Positions 63,152 to 64,000 of a stretch of DNA of 64,000 nucleotides are shown here, one piece after another (the stretch's first letter is position 1; every line of letters starts with the position of its first letter). Made by a program: the position numbers and the translations under genes. A model generated the notes under the pieces. That model saw only the letters and a list, made by a program, of their open reading frames with translations, had not been told where the DNA came from and made no database searches. Origin of the DNA: VRUE01 sp963817905 (GTDB taxonomy: Bacteria > Actinomycetota > Thermoleophilia > Solirubrobacterales > 70-9); the NCBI GenBank assembly GCA_963817905.1, contig CAWFPS010000002.1, positions 62,001-126,000 of the forward strand. The letters run 5' to 3'.

Positions 63152-63565
63152 CTACCTACCGGGGTGATACTCGCGCCCCTTCTTGGTGACGCGTCCCTCT
63201 TTCTCCATTTCACCGAGGACCCGGTACAGGTAGTTAGGTTTGATTTTCAGCTGCTTGGCGATTTCGGAGGCCGAGATGCCGGGGCTCTTCTCGACCAGCG
63301 CGACCGCCTGATCGGCGCGGGTTCCACCGCGACGGCGGCGACGTTTTTTCGGCGCCGCAGTGGACGACGCGGCTTTTGGTGGGCGACCCGGACCGCGGCC
63401 ACTGCCGCGGGGGCGACCCGGACCGCGACGGGTGACGGTGGCGGTAACGCTGCCACCGAGCTCGGTTAGTGCGCGCTCGAGGCGCTTGCGCTCCTCGTCG
63501 AGCTCGGCGAGCCTCTTCTTGACGAGATCGAGCGCCTCGTCGAGTACGTTGCTGGTGCTGGGCAT
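63152..63565 (-). CDS. AT-hook and winged-helix nucleoid-type protein
   Basis: 137 residues from ATG 63565, where AAAGGATGG gives proper ribosome-binding spacing. An N-terminal coiled coil (LVKKRLAELDEERKRLERALTELG) is followed by two AT-hook cores (RGPGRPRGSGRGPGRPPK) and an extremely basic run (KKRRRRRGG). A winged-helix (DQAVALVEKSPGISASEIAKQLKI, YLYRVLGEMEKEGRV) ends it. The layout suggests a DNA-compacting or architectural regulator, as in histone-like proteins of actinobacteria. Confidence 0.8.
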   Translation of the reverse strand: MPSTSNVLDEALDLVKKRLAELDEERKRLERALTELGGSVTATVTRRGPGRPRGSGRGPGRPPKAASSTAAPKKRRRRRGGTRADQAVALVEKSPGISASEIAKQLKIKPNYLYRVLGEMEKEGRVTKKGREYHPGR

Positions 63566-63593
63566 TTCCATCCTTTCATCCCGTGAGCTTTTG

Positions 63594-63660
63594 GACTCCC
63601 GGTTCGTCAGCTACTCGGGAGTGTGGCAGAGTGACAGTGACAGTGACTATTCATATAGTC
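63594..63660. promoter_or_regulatory. Promoter region of the AT-hook gene
   Basis: Holds an ACTCCCG/CGGGAGT dyad (63594-63617), three tandem AGTGAC hexamers near 63630-63646, and a GACTAT/ATAGTC dyad beside TTTGAC. The AT-rich dyads fit the AT-hook protein itself as an autoregulator. Confidence 0.4.
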
Positions 63661-63716
63661 AAATAAACGCCTGTAACTCTGGCCATTTAGATGAAGTACC
63701 CACCTGGTGGCAGTCC

Positions 63717-64000
63717 TAAGCGGTGCGTTGGGCCTGGCGCTCCGGTGAGATACGCACTACGTTCCAGGCCAGCCCAAGCCTCTCCATCGCGCCGATAATC
63801 AGTGCGGATGGGTCGATCTCTCGGCGGCGCAGGCCGTGTACGGCTGAGCGCGGGAAAGCATGATGGTTGTGATGCCAGGACTCGCCCAGCGAAGGTATGG
63901 CCAGCCAGAAGACATTGGTCGAGCGGTCGTCGGTGCAAAACCGTCGCGTACCGAAATAGTGGCAGACGGAGTTAACGCTCCAGGTGATGTGGTGGACGAA
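63717..64000 (-). CDS. Fatty-acid (acyl-CoA type) desaturase, 5' part beyond the window
   Basis: The last 94 residues are present; the frame is open to the right edge. VHHITWSVNSVCHYFG and GESWHHNHHAFPRSA are the end regions of membrane delta-9-type desaturases, the HHNHH being the third histidine box that binds the di-iron centre. The tail runs REIDPSALIIGAMERLGLAWNVVR to the stop at 63717. The protein introduces double bonds into acyl chains at the membrane. The missing 5' part holds the first two His boxes. Confidence 0.88.

Overview
The window looks like chromosome of a high-GC actinobacterium, most plausibly class Thermoleophilia (Solirubrobacterales). This is inferred from GC-rich codon use, frequent GTG starts, tight ATGA/GTGA gene overlaps, a type E succinate dehydrogenase, and several large secreted proteins of the style common in that group. 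No rRNA or tRNA gene was found. Every assignment was made by reading the sequence; no database was searched.

Layout. 1-8.5 kb: end of a secreted protein, a frameshifted GT-C glycosyltransferase, dnaX-ybaB-recR, an Orc1/Cdc6-like ATPase, a degenerate GGDEF protein and a MerR/B12-type regulator. 8.5-18.8 kb: a rightward operon of a PstS-like binding protein, an FtsH-like protease and two large secreted proteins. 18.8-24.7 kb: accessory genes (AbiE toxin-antitoxin, gene remnants, DUF5661, AAA_14/DUF4143 ATPase, a DUF2510-type membrane protein, an orphan OmpR/PhoB-type DNA-binding protein). 24.7-36.5 kb: two secreted propeller-type proteins divergent from pstSCAB, which runs on into a lipoprotein and four zinc-ribbon or secreted proteins. 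36.5-48.3 kb: a second ATPase, MMPL-PadR, small unknown genes, lysC-asd, a Na+/H+ antiporter, a third ATPase and hipBA. 48.3-54.8 kb: sdhABE, an M28 peptidase and a site-2 protease. 54.9-59.1 kb: a mobile island with an XRE pair, HNH protein, IS1595-type transposase and a methyltransferase-Mrr fusion. 59.1-64 kb: an AidB-like flavoprotein, icd-mdh, an AT-hook protein and a partial desaturase.

Phosphate is the main theme. Both phosphate-binding-protein genes are preceded by 11-bp-period direct repeats resembling PHO boxes, and a PhoB-type winged helix without a receiver lies between the two clusters. The outward-facing genes on both sides are large secreted proteins, which suggests one phosphate-responsive cell-surface programme interrupted by accessory DNA.

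Palindromes are the second theme. One family with the half-site TTCCGGTGCGC sits at the 5' ends of five genes. Other palindromes lie in frame inside coding regions (glycosyltransferase, dnaX twice, sdhB). A third family lies at 53.5 kb, and what looks like one large palindrome has been split in two by the 4.2-kb island, so that its arms now flank it.
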